Both the position numbers and the translations under genes were made by a program. From Bradyrhizobium sp. ORS 375 (lineage in GTDB: Bacteria > Pseudomonadota > Alphaproteobacteria > Rhizobiales > Xanthobacteraceae), in assembly GCF_000239775.1 (NCBI RefSeq), contig NZ_CAFI01000194.1:1-51933 (forward strand): DNA of 51,933 nucleotides. Reading direction: 5' to 3'. The notes under the pieces are model-generated. The model did not search any database. It saw only the letters and a list, made by a program, of their open reading frames with translations, and had not been told where the DNA came from. Below are positions 44,254 to 51,933 of the stretch, in pieces (position 1 is the stretch's first letter; the number at the start of each line of letters is the position of its first letter).

Positions 44254-45726
44254 ATGTTCGACTTTGACGATCTCTCGCAAGCGATCGCCCGCCAGACGGT
44301 GCTGTGCGTCGGCGACCTCATGCTCGACGAGTTCGTCTATGGCGAGGTGTCGCGGATTTCGCCCGAGGCGCCGGCGCCGGTCATCGCGGTCCAGCGCAGC
44401 GAGACCAATATCGGCGGCGCCGGCAATGTCGCGCGCAACATCGCCGCGCTCGGGGCGCGCTGCATCTTCGTCGGCCTGGTCGGGCAGGATGCGGCCGGCG
44501 ACCAACTCGAGGCCGAGCTTGCCAAGGTTGATGGCATCGAGAGCGTCCTGGTGCGCGACCCGTCGCGGCCGACGACGCGCAAGGTGCGCTTCGTCTCCGA
44601 GCATTTCTCCACCCACATGCTGCGCGCGGATTGGGAGCGCGCTGCCCCGGCGTCCGAGGACATCGAGCAGAAGCTGATCGCGGCGATTCTGCCGCTGATC
44701 GCCCGCGCCGACATCGTGCTGCTGTCGGACTACGCCAAGGGCGTGCTGACCGCGCGTGTGCTGCGTAACGTGATCGATGCCGCGCGCAGGGCGGGCAAGC
44801 GCGTGATCGTCGACCCCAAGAGCGCCAATCTCGCGATCTATCGCGGCGCCAGCGTGCTGACGCCCAACCGCAAGGAATTCTCGGAAGCCACCCGCAGCCG
44901 CGCCGAGACCGAGCAGGAGATTGCAGCGGCCGCGCAGGATGCGATCTATCTCGCCGATTGCGAGGCGATCCTGGTGACGCAGAGCGAGCGGGGTATGACC
45001 TTGGTGCCGCGCCAGGGTGATCCAGTCCACGTGCCGGCCTACCCGGTCAAGGTGCGCGACGTCTCCGGCGCGGGCGACACGGTCGTCGCCGTCCTTGCCG
45101 CTGCGCTCGCAGCCGGCGCGGCCTGGGAAGACGCATTGCGGATGGCGAGCGCAGCGGCGGCGGTGGCGGTCAGCAAGCAGGGCACGGCCAGCGTGACGTC
45201 GGCGGAGTTGCGCAGAAAGATCCTGCCGCATGCCTATCGCGCGGCCGAGGAGAAGATCATCGAGAGCGATGGTGAGCTCGCGGCCCGAGTCGCGGCGTGG
45301 CGCGGCGAGGGCCTGCGTGTCGGCTTCACCAATGGCTGTTTCGACATTCTCCACCCTGGCCATGTGAAGGTGCTGACCGCAGCGCGCGCTGCCTGCGACC
45401 GGTTGGTGGTCGGATTGAACAGCGATGCCTCGGTCAAGCGGCTGAAGGGCGAGAGCCGTCCCGTGCAGGACGAGCGTGCCCGCGCTGAGGTCCTTGCTGC
45501 ATTGGAGGCCGTGGATCTCGTGGCGATCTTCGCCGAGGACACGCCGCTGCGCCTGATCGAGCTGGTCCGGCCGAGCGTGCTGGTCAAGGGCGGCGACTAC
45601 ACGCGCGAGCAGGTTGTGGGTCACGAGGTCGTCGAGGCTTCCGGCGGCGAGGTGCTTCTGATCGACATCTTGAAGGGACACAGCACGACCGCGCTGGTCG
45701 ACCGTGCCCGGAGCGATCTGCGATGA
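44254..45726 (+). CDS. hldE: Bifunctional heptose kinase/adenylyltransferase HldE (RfaE)
   Basis: The 490-residue protein joins a PfkB-type kinase (residues about 1-320) and a nucleotidyltransferase (about 345-490). Kinase landmarks: [16 protein letters not shown] near residue 51 and the anion-hole/base [17 protein letters not shown] near 268. The transferase has [18 protein letters not shown] with the HxGH motif at about 365-369 and the conserved [18 protein letters not shown]. It phosphorylates D-heptose-7-phosphate at O-1 and adenylylates the monophosphate. It overlaps the O-antigen ligase gene by four bases (ATGA at 45723). Confidence 0.95.
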   Translation: MFDFDDLSQAIARQTVLCVGDLMLDEFVYGEVSRISPEAPAPVIAVQRSETNIGGAGNVARNIAALGARCIFVGLVGQDAAGDQLEAELAKVDGIESVLVRDPSRPTTRKVRFVSEHFSTHMLRADWERAAPASEDIEQKLIAAILPLIARADIVLLSDYAKGVLTARVLRNVIDAARRAGKRVIVDPKSANLAIYRGASVLTPNRKEFSEATRSRAETEQEIAAAAQDAIYLADCEAILVTQSERGMTLVPRQGDPVHVPAYPVKVRDVSGAGDTVVAVLAAALAAGAAWEDALRMASAAAAVAVSKQGTASVTSAELRRKILPHAYRAAEEKIIESDGELAARVAAWRGEGLRVGFTNGCFDILHPGHVKVLTAARAACDRLVVGLNSDASVKRLKGESRPVQDERARAEVLAALEAVDLVAIFAEDTPLRLIELVRPSVLVKGGDYTREQVVGHEVVEASGGEVLLIDILKGHSTTALVDRARSDLR

Positions 45727-47006
45727 GCGCGCTGGCAGGTCATCCCGGTCCGGCGCTGCTGGCGCGCCGCTGGCGCGATCCGGCGGCGTGGCGCACCACC
45801 GTCGACGTGGTGGCGATTCTGCTCGCGGCCTCGCTGCCGTGGTCGACGTCGCTGGTGTCCATCCTCGGCGTCGTGATGCTGATCACGATGCTGCCGTTTC
45901 TCGACTTCGACCGCCTGCTGCAGATCCTCAGGCGGCCGATCTCGCTGGCGCCGGTCGCGCTGTTCGTGCTGGCGCTGGTCGGCACCTTGTGGTCGGACGC
46001 GGCCTGGGGCGCGCGGCTCTACGCCGTCGGCCCGGCGGCGAAGCTGCTGGTGCTGCCGGCGCTGCTCTATCACTTCCAGCGCTCCGAGCGCGGCCTGTGG
46101 GTGTTCACGGCCTTTCTTGCCTCCTGCGTGCTGATGGTGGTGATGTCCACGGCGGTCGCGTTCAATCCGGCGCTGGCGCTCAAGGCCAATGCCGATCGCG
46201 GCATCTTCGTGAAGAACTACATCGACCAGGGGCAGGAGTTCTCGCTCTGCGCGGTGGCGCTGGCCTATCCGATCGCGCAGCTGTTGCGCGCCCGCCGCTT
46301 CGTGCCCGCCGGCCTTCTCACTGTGATCATGATCGCATTCCTGGCCAACATGATCTTCATCGTCGTCTCGCGCACCGCGCTGGTCACGATCCCGATCCTG
46401 CTCGCGGTGTTCGGCATGATCCATCTGAAATGGCGGGCCAACCTGATGATCGCGGTCACGGCTGTCTTGATCGGCTTGGCCGCATGGTCGGTCTCGCCGC
46501 AATTGCAGCAGAAGGTGGCGACGTTCACGCAGCAGTACCAGGATTACCGGAACGACCGCGCCGTCACCTCGATCGGCGAGCGGCTGGAGTTCTGGCGCAA
46601 ATCGCTGCACTTCTTCGCCGACGCTCCGCTGATCGGCCACGGCTCGGGCTCGACGCGCCATCTGTTCGAGCTCGCTGCGAGCGGCCGCACGGACCTCGCC
46701 GCCGGCACCGTGGTCGGCAATCCGCACAATCAGACGCTCAACGTCGCGGTCCAGTGGGGTACGCTCGGCGTGGTCATCCTCTACGCGATGTGGGCGGTGC
46801 ATCTCCTGCTGTTTCGCGGCGACGGCCTCGTGCCATGGATCGGGCTCCTCGTGGTGGTGCAGAACATCTTCACCTCGCTGTTCAACTCCCACATCTTCGA
46901 TTTCCACGAGGGGTGGATGTATGTGATCGGCGTCGGCGTCGCCGGCGGCATGGTGATGCGATCGCGGAAACAGTCCGGTGTGGAGCAGGGGGCCGTCGTG
47001 CCATGA
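45723..47006 (+). CDS. waaL: O-antigen ligase family membrane protein (WaaL-like)
   Basis: The 427-residue polytopic protein has about eleven membrane segments and the large periplasmic loop of the Wzy_C/WaaL family, with [14 protein letters not shown] near residue 305 and [16 protein letters not shown] near 335, the NPHN region being typical. WaaL joins undecaprenyl-linked O-antigen to the core; Wzy polymerases share this fold, so polymerase is an alternative. Overlaps hldE by four bases and the CapD-like gene by four bases (ATGA at 47003), indicating coupled translation. Confidence 0.82.
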   Translation: MSALAGHPGPALLARRWRDPAAWRTTVDVVAILLAASLPWSTSLVSILGVVMLITMLPFLDFDRLLQILRRPISLAPVALFVLALVGTLWSDAAWGARLYAVGPAAKLLVLPALLYHFQRSERGLWVFTAFLASCVLMVVMSTAVAFNPALALKANADRGIFVKNYIDQGQEFSLCAVALAYPIAQLLRARRFVPAGLLTVIMIAFLANMIFIVVSRTALVTIPILLAVFGMIHLKWRANLMIAVTAVLIGLAAWSVSPQLQQKVATFTQQYQDYRNDRAVTSIGERLEFWRKSLHFFADAPLIGHGSGSTRHLFELAASGRTDLAAGTVVGNPHNQTLNVAVQWGTLGVVILYAMWAVHLLLFRGDGLVPWIGLLVVVQNIFTSLFNSHIFDFHEGWMYVIGVGVAGGMVMRSRKQSGVEQGAVVP

Positions 47007-48916
47007 CGCGCCTGTCGCAACTCACCTCGCGGAACCTGCTGATCGCGGCGCATGACCTGCTGGCCAGCATCGTGGCGCTGTTCGCGGCGTTCTACATCCG
47101 CTTCGAGGGCGCCAGCACGTTCTGGGACCGGGTGCCGCTGCTGCTCCAGATCCTGCCTTACTTCATCGCCTTCAGCTTCGTCGTCTTCTACTTCTCGAAC
47201 CTGCTGACCACGAAGTGGCGCTTCACCTCGCTGCCCGATGCGCTCAACATCGTGCGCGTCGCGACCGTGCTGGCGCTCGCCTTCCTGGTGCTCGACTACA
47301 TCATCGTCGCGCCCAATGTGCGTGGCACGTTCTTCTTCGGCAAGCTCACGATCATCCTGTTCTGGTTCCTGGAGATCTTTGCGCTCAGCACGCTGCGCTT
47401 CGCCTACCGCTATTTCCGCTACACGCGGGTGCGGCGGCACGCGCGATCCGACGACGCCGCGCCGGCGCTTCTGATCGGCCGCGCGGCCGATGCCGAGGTC
47501 GTGCTGCGCGGCATCGAGAGCGGGGCGGTCAAGCGCATCTGGCCGATCGGCATTCTCTCGCCGTCGATGGCCGACCGGGGCCAGCTGATCCGCGGCGTTC
47601 CGGTGCTCGGCGGCATCGACGACGTCGAGGATGTCGCGGCTGATTTTGCCCGGCGCGACCGGCCGATCGCGCGCGCGCTGATGATGCCGACGGCGTTCGA
47701 TCCGGACTGCCATCCGGAAACCTTCCTGATGCGGGCACGGAGGCTGCGCCTGATCGTCAGCCGGCTGCCGTCGCTGGAGAGCGGCGATGCACCGCGGCTG
47801 ACGCCCGTCGCGGTGGAAGACCTCCTGCTGCGTCCCAGCCACAAGATCGATTACGGCCGGCTGGAAGCGCTGGTGCGCGGCAAGGCCGTGGTCGTCACCG
47901 GCGGCGGCGGCTCGATCGGCGCCGAGATCTGTCAGCGCGTCGTGGCGTTCGGCGCGGCGCGGCTGCTCATCCTCGAAAACTCCGAGCCGGCGCTGTATGC
48001 GATCACCGAGGCGCTCGCGGCCGATCCCGAGGCCAATGTCGTCGTCGAAGGCCGCATCGCCGACATCAGGGATCGTGACCGGGTGTTCGCGCTGATCGGC
48101 GAGTTCAAGCCGGCGCTGGTGTTCCACGCCGCGGCTCTGAAGCACGTCCCGATCCTGGAGCGTGATTGGAGCGAGGGTGTCAAGACCAACATCTTCGGCT
48201 CGATCAACGTGGCCGATGCGGCCGTGGCCTCAGGAGCCGAGGCGATGGTGATGATCTCGACCGACAAGGCGATCGAGCCGGTGTCGATACTCGGTCTCAC
48301 CAAGCGCTTCGCCGAGATGTACTGCCAGGCGCTCGACCGCCAACTCGCCGATCGGCCGGCGGGGCGGCCGCCGATGCGGCTGATCTCGGTCCGGTTCGGC
48401 AACGTGCTCGCGTCGAACGGCTCTGTGGTGCCGAAGTTCAAGGCGCAGATCGAGGCCGGCGGTCCGGTCACCGTGACGCATCCGGACATGGTGCGCTACT
48501 TCATGACCATCCGCGAGGCCTGCGACCTCGTGATCACCGCCGCCTCGCACGCCCTTGCGCCACAGCGGCCGGATGTCTCGGTCTACGTGCTGAACATGGG
48601 CCAGCCGGTCCGCATCGTGGAGCTCGCCGAGCGCATGATCCGGCTGTCCGGCCTGCAGCCGGGTTACGACATCGAGATCAAGTTCACCGGCATTCGTCCA
48701 GGCGAGCGGCTGAACGAGATTTTGTTCGCGAGCGAGGAGCCGCCGGCGGAGATCGGTGTCGCCGGCATCATGGCGGCGACGCCCAACGAACCGCCAATGC
48801 CGACGCTGAAAGCCTGGATCGCGGCGCTCGATCAGGCGATCGGGCGCAATGATCCGGTCACGATCAAGTCGGTGCTGAAAGATGCCGTGCCGGAGTTCGG
48901 CTCGAGCGCGGCCTGA
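47003..48916 (+). CDS. CapD/WbpM-type nucleotide-sugar 4,6-dehydratase
   Basis: The 637-residue protein has an N-terminal membrane domain (four helices, about 15-130), a CoA-binding-like Rossmann domain (about 145-275, FCAYRYFRYTRVRR then LLIGRAADAEVV) and a C-terminal extended SDR domain. The latter starts with VVTGGGGSIGAEI (near residue 295) and has the catalytic segment MISTDKAIEPVSILGLTKR, where the usual YxxxK tyrosine is replaced by methionine-type SMK chemistry as in WbpM/FlaA1. The product probably converts UDP-GlcNAc to a 4-keto-6-deoxy sugar, a precursor of O-antigen sugars. Start ATG 47003 overlaps waaL. Confidence 0.88.
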   Translation: MTRLSQLTSRNLLIAAHDLLASIVALFAAFYIRFEGASTFWDRVPLLLQILPYFIAFSFVVFYFSNLLTTKWRFTSLPDALNIVRVATVLALAFLVLDYIIVAPNVRGTFFFGKLTIILFWFLEIFALSTLRFAYRYFRYTRVRRHARSDDAAPALLIGRAADAEVVLRGIESGAVKRIWPIGILSPSMADRGQLIRGVPVLGGIDDVEDVAADFARRDRPIARALMMPTAFDPDCHPETFLMRARRLRLIVSRLPSLESGDAPRLTPVAVEDLLLRPSHKIDYGRLEALVRGKAVVVTGGGGSIGAEICQRVVAFGAARLLILENSEPALYAITEALAADPEANVVVEGRIADIRDRDRVFALIGEFKPALVFHAAALKHVPILERDWSEGVKTNIFGSINVADAAVASGAEAMVMISTDKAIEPVSILGLTKRFAEMYCQALDRQLADRPAGRPPMRLISVRFGNVLASNGSVVPKFKAQIEAGGPVTVTHPDMVRYFMTIREACDLVITAASHALAPQRPDVSVYVLNMGQPVRIVELAERMIRLSGLQPGYDIEIKFTGIRPGERLNEILFASEEPPAEIGVAGIMAATPNEPPMPTLKAWIAALDQAIGRNDPVTIKSVLKDAVPEFGSSAA

Positions 48917-48920
48917 GCCT

Positions 48921-49922
48921 TCAATGGTGTGGCCGCGAGAACCGGCTCAACACCCAGGTGACGGCGCCGAGACCGAACACGAGCAGAATGGCGTCCGCTG
49001 CCCGCGACTGCAGCGCCACGGAGAGCACGGCGAGGAGCGCCAGCGCGATGTTGAGGATGAACACCTCGCCGACGACGCGCGCGACGGTGAAGCCGTTGTC
49101 GGTCGCCTGTTGATAGAAGTGCGTGCGATGCGCCGCCCAGAATGGCTCCCGCCGCGCCATCCGCCGCAGCAGCGTGAAGGTGGCGTCGACCAGATAATAC
49201 AACGGCAGCAGCAGCGCGGCGGCGACGTATCCCTGCCACGCCAGATGCAGCAGGCCCCAGCCGAGCAGCAAGCCGATGGGCAGGCTGCCGACATCGCCGA
49301 GAAAGACTTTGGCCACTGGACGGTTGAACGGCGCAAAGCCGAGCATGGCCCCGCCGAGCGCAGCGGAGATGGCGGTCGCGGGCCAGGGCAGCTCGCCGGA
49401 GAGGCCGAACAGGACGAGCGTCGCCGTGATCGGCACGGCCTCGGCCACTGTCATCAGGTCGAGCCCGTCCATGAAGTTGACGAGGTTGACGAACCACAGA
49501 CCTGCGATCAGCAGCAGCGCGCGCTCGACCGCCAGCGGCACCGGAAACAGCCTGAGATCATCAGGCGCGGTGAGGACGACGAGGCCGACCGCCAGCCCCT
49601 GCAGGACGAAGCGCGGCAGCACCGGGATCGGCCTGATGTCGTCGACCAGGCCGACCAGCCCCAGCATCGGCACGGCGATGAACAGCATCGTCAGGGGCGC
49701 AAAGCCCAGCACCGAGGCAAAGGCGCCCCCGACCACGAGCGTCGCGCCGACGACCGCAATCCCGGCGCCCTGCGGCGTCGGGATCTTGTGCGAGGACCGC
49801 GCGTTCGGCCGCGCCAGCGCATAGCGCTGCAGCAGCGGGCGCAGCAGCACGATCGCCACGGCGCACATCACTGCCGCCAGCAGGGCGATGAGGGCGGCAT
49901 TGGCGGCTGGGGTGGCGATCAT
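48921..49922 (-). CDS. WecA-like undecaprenyl-phosphate sugar-1-phosphate transferase
   Basis: The 333-residue polytopic protein (about ten helices) belongs to the MraY/WecA/WbpL family, which starts O-antigen or other glycan synthesis by loading a sugar-1-phosphate on undecaprenyl phosphate. Conserved motifs are LVGLVDDIRPIPVLPRF near residue 87, the catalytic NFMDGLDLM near 148, VFLGDVGSLPIG near 207, and HRTHFYQQATDNGFT (the HRxHxYQ motif) near 264. It is coupled to the upstream GT4 gene by a four-base overlap and is convergent with the CapD-like gene, four bases apart. Sugar specificity cannot be read. Confidence 0.88.
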   Translation of the reverse strand: MIATPAANAALIALLAAVMCAVAIVLLRPLLQRYALARPNARSSHKIPTPQGAGIAVVGATLVVGGAFASVLGFAPLTMLFIAVPMLGLVGLVDDIRPIPVLPRFVLQGLAVGLVVLTAPDDLRLFPVPLAVERALLLIAGLWFVNLVNFMDGLDLMTVAEAVPITATLVLFGLSGELPWPATAISAALGGAMLGFAPFNRPVAKVFLGDVGSLPIGLLLGWGLLHLAWQGYVAAALLLPLYYLVDATFTLLRRMARREPFWAAHRTHFYQQATDNGFTVARVVGEVFILNIALALLAVLSVALQSRAADAILLVFGLGAVTWVLSRFSRPHH

Positions 49923-51085
49923 CGGCCTGCGTCCGCGGCCGCGGTGAGGCGATCATAGAGCGCCACGACGGAGCGGCCGATGATCCTGGCCGAGAGCTTG
50001 TCCTCGACGAGCTGCCGTGCGGCCCGGCCATAGCGGATGCGCAGCTCGGGCAACGTCGCCAGCTGCGCCATCGCCTCCGCCAGGGCTGCCGCATCCTCGA
50101 CCGGCACCGATAGCCCGGTCTGGCCGTGAATGGCGATCTCCCGGCAGCCGGGCGCATCCGTCGAGACCAGCGGACGGCCGCAGGCGGCGGCCTCGAGCAG
50201 GCTGACTGGCAGCCCTTCCCGATGCGACGGCAGCACGGCGATGTGGCAGCGGCGCCAGAGCTCGGTGATGTCCTTGATCTGGCCGAGCAGGGTGATGCCG
50301 GGCTCGTTCCGCCAAGCCTCGATCTCCACTGCCGAGACCGAGGCCGGGTTGGCCGGGTCGGGCGAGCCGGCGATCAGCAGCAGGTCGTCGCGGCCCTGCT
50401 GGCGCAGCATCCGGTGGGCAGCGACCAAGGCCCGGATGCCCTTGTCGGTCAGCAGCCGCCCGGCGAAGCCGAAGGTGATCGGCCCCTCCGGCTCGGGCAG
50501 CGGCTGGAAGCGGTCGGTGTCGACGCCGGAGCCGGGGATCAGCGTGATCTTGTCGGGGCGGACGCCCATCGCCTGCAGCGCATCGCGATCGTCCGGATTC
50601 TGCACCAGCACGCAGCTCGGCGCCCGGTTCATCAGCTTTGGCAGCAGCCACAGCAGGCCCTGCTTGAGCAGCCGCGAGCGCCGGCTCGACGACGTGAAGA
50701 CGTAGCCCATGCCGGTCATGGCGTTGACGACGGGGGTGGCGCGTCCGAGCGCCGCGAGCGAGCCGAGCACGCTCGCCTGAAGCCCCGAGTGGTGCACGAT
50801 GTCGGGCTGAATCGCCGCTTCCACGGCGCGTATCGCGCGGACCGTGGGCATGGCTGATGATGGCGACAGCCCGCCGCGCCGGAACGGGATCGGATGCAGC
50901 ACGAAGCGCTCGGCCGCGATCGCGGCGGCGCCCGCGTTGACGTTGGTCGCGACATGCACCTCGTAGCCGGCATCGCGCGCCGCGCGCGCCATCGGCAGCC
51001 GGTGCATCAGGAACGCGAAATCCTCGTTGGCCACATAAAGCAGGCGGCGCGGCGAAGCGGAGCGGGGCGGGGGCATCAAACTCAC
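49919..51085 (-). CDS. GT4 glycosyltransferase
   Basis: The 388-residue GT-B protein has an N-terminal acceptor domain (MHRLPMARAARDAGYEVHVAT near residue 27; PDIVHHSGLQASVLG near 93) and a C-terminal donor domain with GFAGRLLTDKGIRAL (about 210) and SHREGLPVSLLEAAACGRPLV (about 285, the E-x7-E motif). Family members transfer sugars on undecaprenyl-linked intermediates. Because it overlaps the WecA-like gene by four bases, it probably adds the second sugar. GTG 51085 or ATG 51076 may be the start. No terminator follows. Confidence 0.86.
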   Translation of the reverse strand: MSLMPPPRSASPRRLLYVANEDFAFLMHRLPMARAARDAGYEVHVATNVNAGAAAIAAERFVLHPIPFRRGGLSPSSAMPTVRAIRAVEAAIQPDIVHHSGLQASVLGSLAALGRATPVVNAMTGMGYVFTSSSRRSRLLKQGLLWLLPKLMNRAPSCVLVQNPDDRDALQAMGVRPDKITLIPGSGVDTDRFQPLPEPEGPITFGFAGRLLTDKGIRALVAAHRMLRQQGRDDLLLIAGSPDPANPASVSAVEIEAWRNEPGITLLGQIKDITELWRRCHIAVLPSHREGLPVSLLEAAACGRPLVSTDAPGCREIAIHGQTGLSVPVEDAAALAEAMAQLATLPELRIRYGRAARQLVEDKLSARIIGRSVVALYDRLTAAADAGR

Positions 51086-51167
51086 GGTCTCAGGCGGTCG
51101 AAGGCCGTATAGGCCAAGACACGCCCTGGCGCGAGCCGTTATCTGCTTTGCCGGCGGTCATGAACCA

Positions 51168-51187
51168 ACCGCCGGAGGCCCGGCGGT
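51168..51187 (-). terminator. Hairpin after the repeat-protein gene (no T-run)
   Basis: ACCGCCGG/CCGGCGGT (51168-51175/51180-51187) forms an 8-bp stem with a four-base loop, 35 bp past the stop codon of the minus-strand gene at 51223. There is no T-tract, so function as a terminator is uncertain. Confidence 0.35.
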
Positions 51188-51222
51188 GGTCAACCCTGTC
51201 GCGGTCTGTAACGCCGCGGGTC

Positions 51223-51933
51223 TCAGACCAGGTGGAAGCTGGACAGGTGCGACAGCAACTCGGCGGCCGACACGTGCTGGATCGTGATGGTGTCCAGTGC
51301 CGCATCGGTGATCACGGCGTTGCCCGCCGCATCGTCATGGATCGCTGACTGCAACGCCGACTGGTCGGCGAAGAGGCTCTGGCTGAGCACGATCTTGTCG
51401 GTGCCGAGCGTAAAGTCGGCGATGTTCACCTGGCCGAAATGCGCGGCGAACACGAAGGTGTCGTGACCCTGCAGCGACACCGTCTGGGACGCCGCACCGG
51501 CGCCTTGCGCCGTCGCGTTGGAGATCAAAGTGCCGCCTTGGCCATCCGCGGCGAAGTGGAAATTCTCCGGCGACAGCGGACCGACGAAGTGCAGCGATGA
51601 GCTGTTCGTCCCGTCGCTCAGCGACAGGACCCCGCTCGCCTCGTCGAAATGCGTCTGCAGCGACGTGAAGGCGATGCTCTTCAGGTCGATCTGGGCTGCG
51701 GTGCTGCCAAAGCCGACGACATTGCCGCCGAAGGCCCGTGCGGCGAGGAGGTCGGCGACGTCCGACGTGTTGGCGGTCATGGCAGTCGAGTTCACCGCGC
51801 TGACGGACACCGGAATTCCGATGGTGCCGTCGCCGTTCAGGTCCTGGTGGAAGCTGGCCTCCAGGGCCTCGAGAGATGCCGAGCTGCCTGCCACGGCCCC
51901 GATCGCATTGCTCGTGTAGTTGCCGTTGCTGTC
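51223..51933 (-). CDS. 3' part of a secreted repeat-containing (RTX/hemolysin-like) protein; truncated by window edge
   Basis: The frame stays open to the window end, so at least 236 residues at the C-terminus are present. Near the edge it reads DSNGNYTSNAIGAVAGSS and FHQDLNGDGTIG, a repeat unit with a DxNxDG calcium-binding pattern that I recall from large Bradyrhizobium cell-surface proteins. The last 75 residues include GHDTFVFAAHFGQVNIADFTLGTDKIVLSQSLF, as in the end of type I secretion substrates (VSLQGHDTFVFAA quoted in part), and end in FHLV, a small hydrophobic C-terminus compatible with a type I secretion signal. The composition is poor in cysteine and basic residues. The full size and the secretion genes are not seen. 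Confidence 0.75.
   Translation of the reverse strand, partial: DSNGNYTSNAIGAVAGSSASLEALEASFHQDLNGDGTIGIPVSVSAVNSTAMTANTSDVADLLAARAFGGNVVGFGSTAAQIDLKSIAFTSLQTHFDEASGVLSLSDGTNSSSLHFVGPLSPENFHFAADGQGGTLISNATAQGAGAASQTVSLQGHDTFVFAAHFGQVNIADFTLGTDKIVLSQSLFADQSALQSAIHDDAAGNAVITDAALDTITIQHVSAAELLSHLSSFHLV

Noticed and set aside
45704-47002. Continuous open frame fused ahead of the CapD-like gene (open from 45704 to 48916)
   Set aside because: The upstream part is a second frame over waaL with arginine/alanine-rich, non-domain sequence. The CapD-like protein has a proper start at 47003 overlapping the waaL stop.

Overview
The window is a high-GC chromosomal segment of an alphaproteobacterium, most likely Bradyrhizobium or a close relative in the Nitrobacteraceae. 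The evidence is the strong codon bias, which opens long shadow frames on the opposite strand, the family content (complete livHMGF block, Cpa/Tad pilus genes, orthocaspase with TPRs, heptose/LPS cluster, a large repeat-containing secreted protein), and dispersed palindromic intergenic elements whose sequences I recall from Bradyrhizobium genomes. I saw no rRNA, tRNA, CRISPR array, insertion sequence or prophage structural module.

Layout. 0.1-3.5 kb: four overlapping or near-touching branched-chain amino acid ABC transporter genes (livH-livM-livG-livF). 4.0-9.4 kb: a MetE-C-domain methyltransferase, an acyltransferase-3 membrane protein, a GDSL esterase, a DUF2147 protein and a TPR-caspase protein. 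9.5-13.9 kb: a helix-turn-helix/methyltransferase-like fusion, metK and ahcY, forming an S-adenosylmethionine synthesis and recycling block closed by a clear terminator. 14-20.9 kb: an M15-like peptidase, a cytochrome b561/PepSY pair, a P-loop kinase, an AlaX-type tRNA editing enzyme, a membrane protein and a Baeyer-Villiger-type monooxygenase. 20.9-25.5 kb: a three-domain endolysin-like enzyme preceded by a small acidic protein with two double-glycine-like motifs, then a MarR regulator divergent from a MobA-like 3-hydroxybenzoate hydroxylase, with a near-ideal promoter and operator between them.

25.6-32.9 kb: Tad/Cpa pilus assembly genes (cpaB-C-D-E on minus, tadD convergent on plus) flanked on both sides by PilZ proteins with intact c-di-GMP motifs. 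The pilus ATPase, inner-membrane platform, prepilin peptidase and pilin are not here, so this is half of a split system. 33.4-38.6 kb: an LpxO/OlsC-like hydroxylase, an orphan gene, about 1 kb of compound repeats, a fumarylacetoacetase-family hydrolase and an MsbA-like exporter.

38.7-51.1 kb: a cell-surface polysaccharide region with galE, an LpcC-like glycosyltransferase, the complete ADP-heptose route (gmhA, gmhB, hldE, hldD), a heptosyltransferase-like GT9, an O-antigen ligase-like protein, a CapD/WbpM-type dehydratase, a WecA-like initiating transferase and another GT4. The window ends inside the 3' part of a secreted repeat protein.

The least explained items are the small double-GG protein with the endolysin, the PilZ-flanked split tad locus, the fusion protein in front of metK, and the 35.2-35.9 kb compound repeat.
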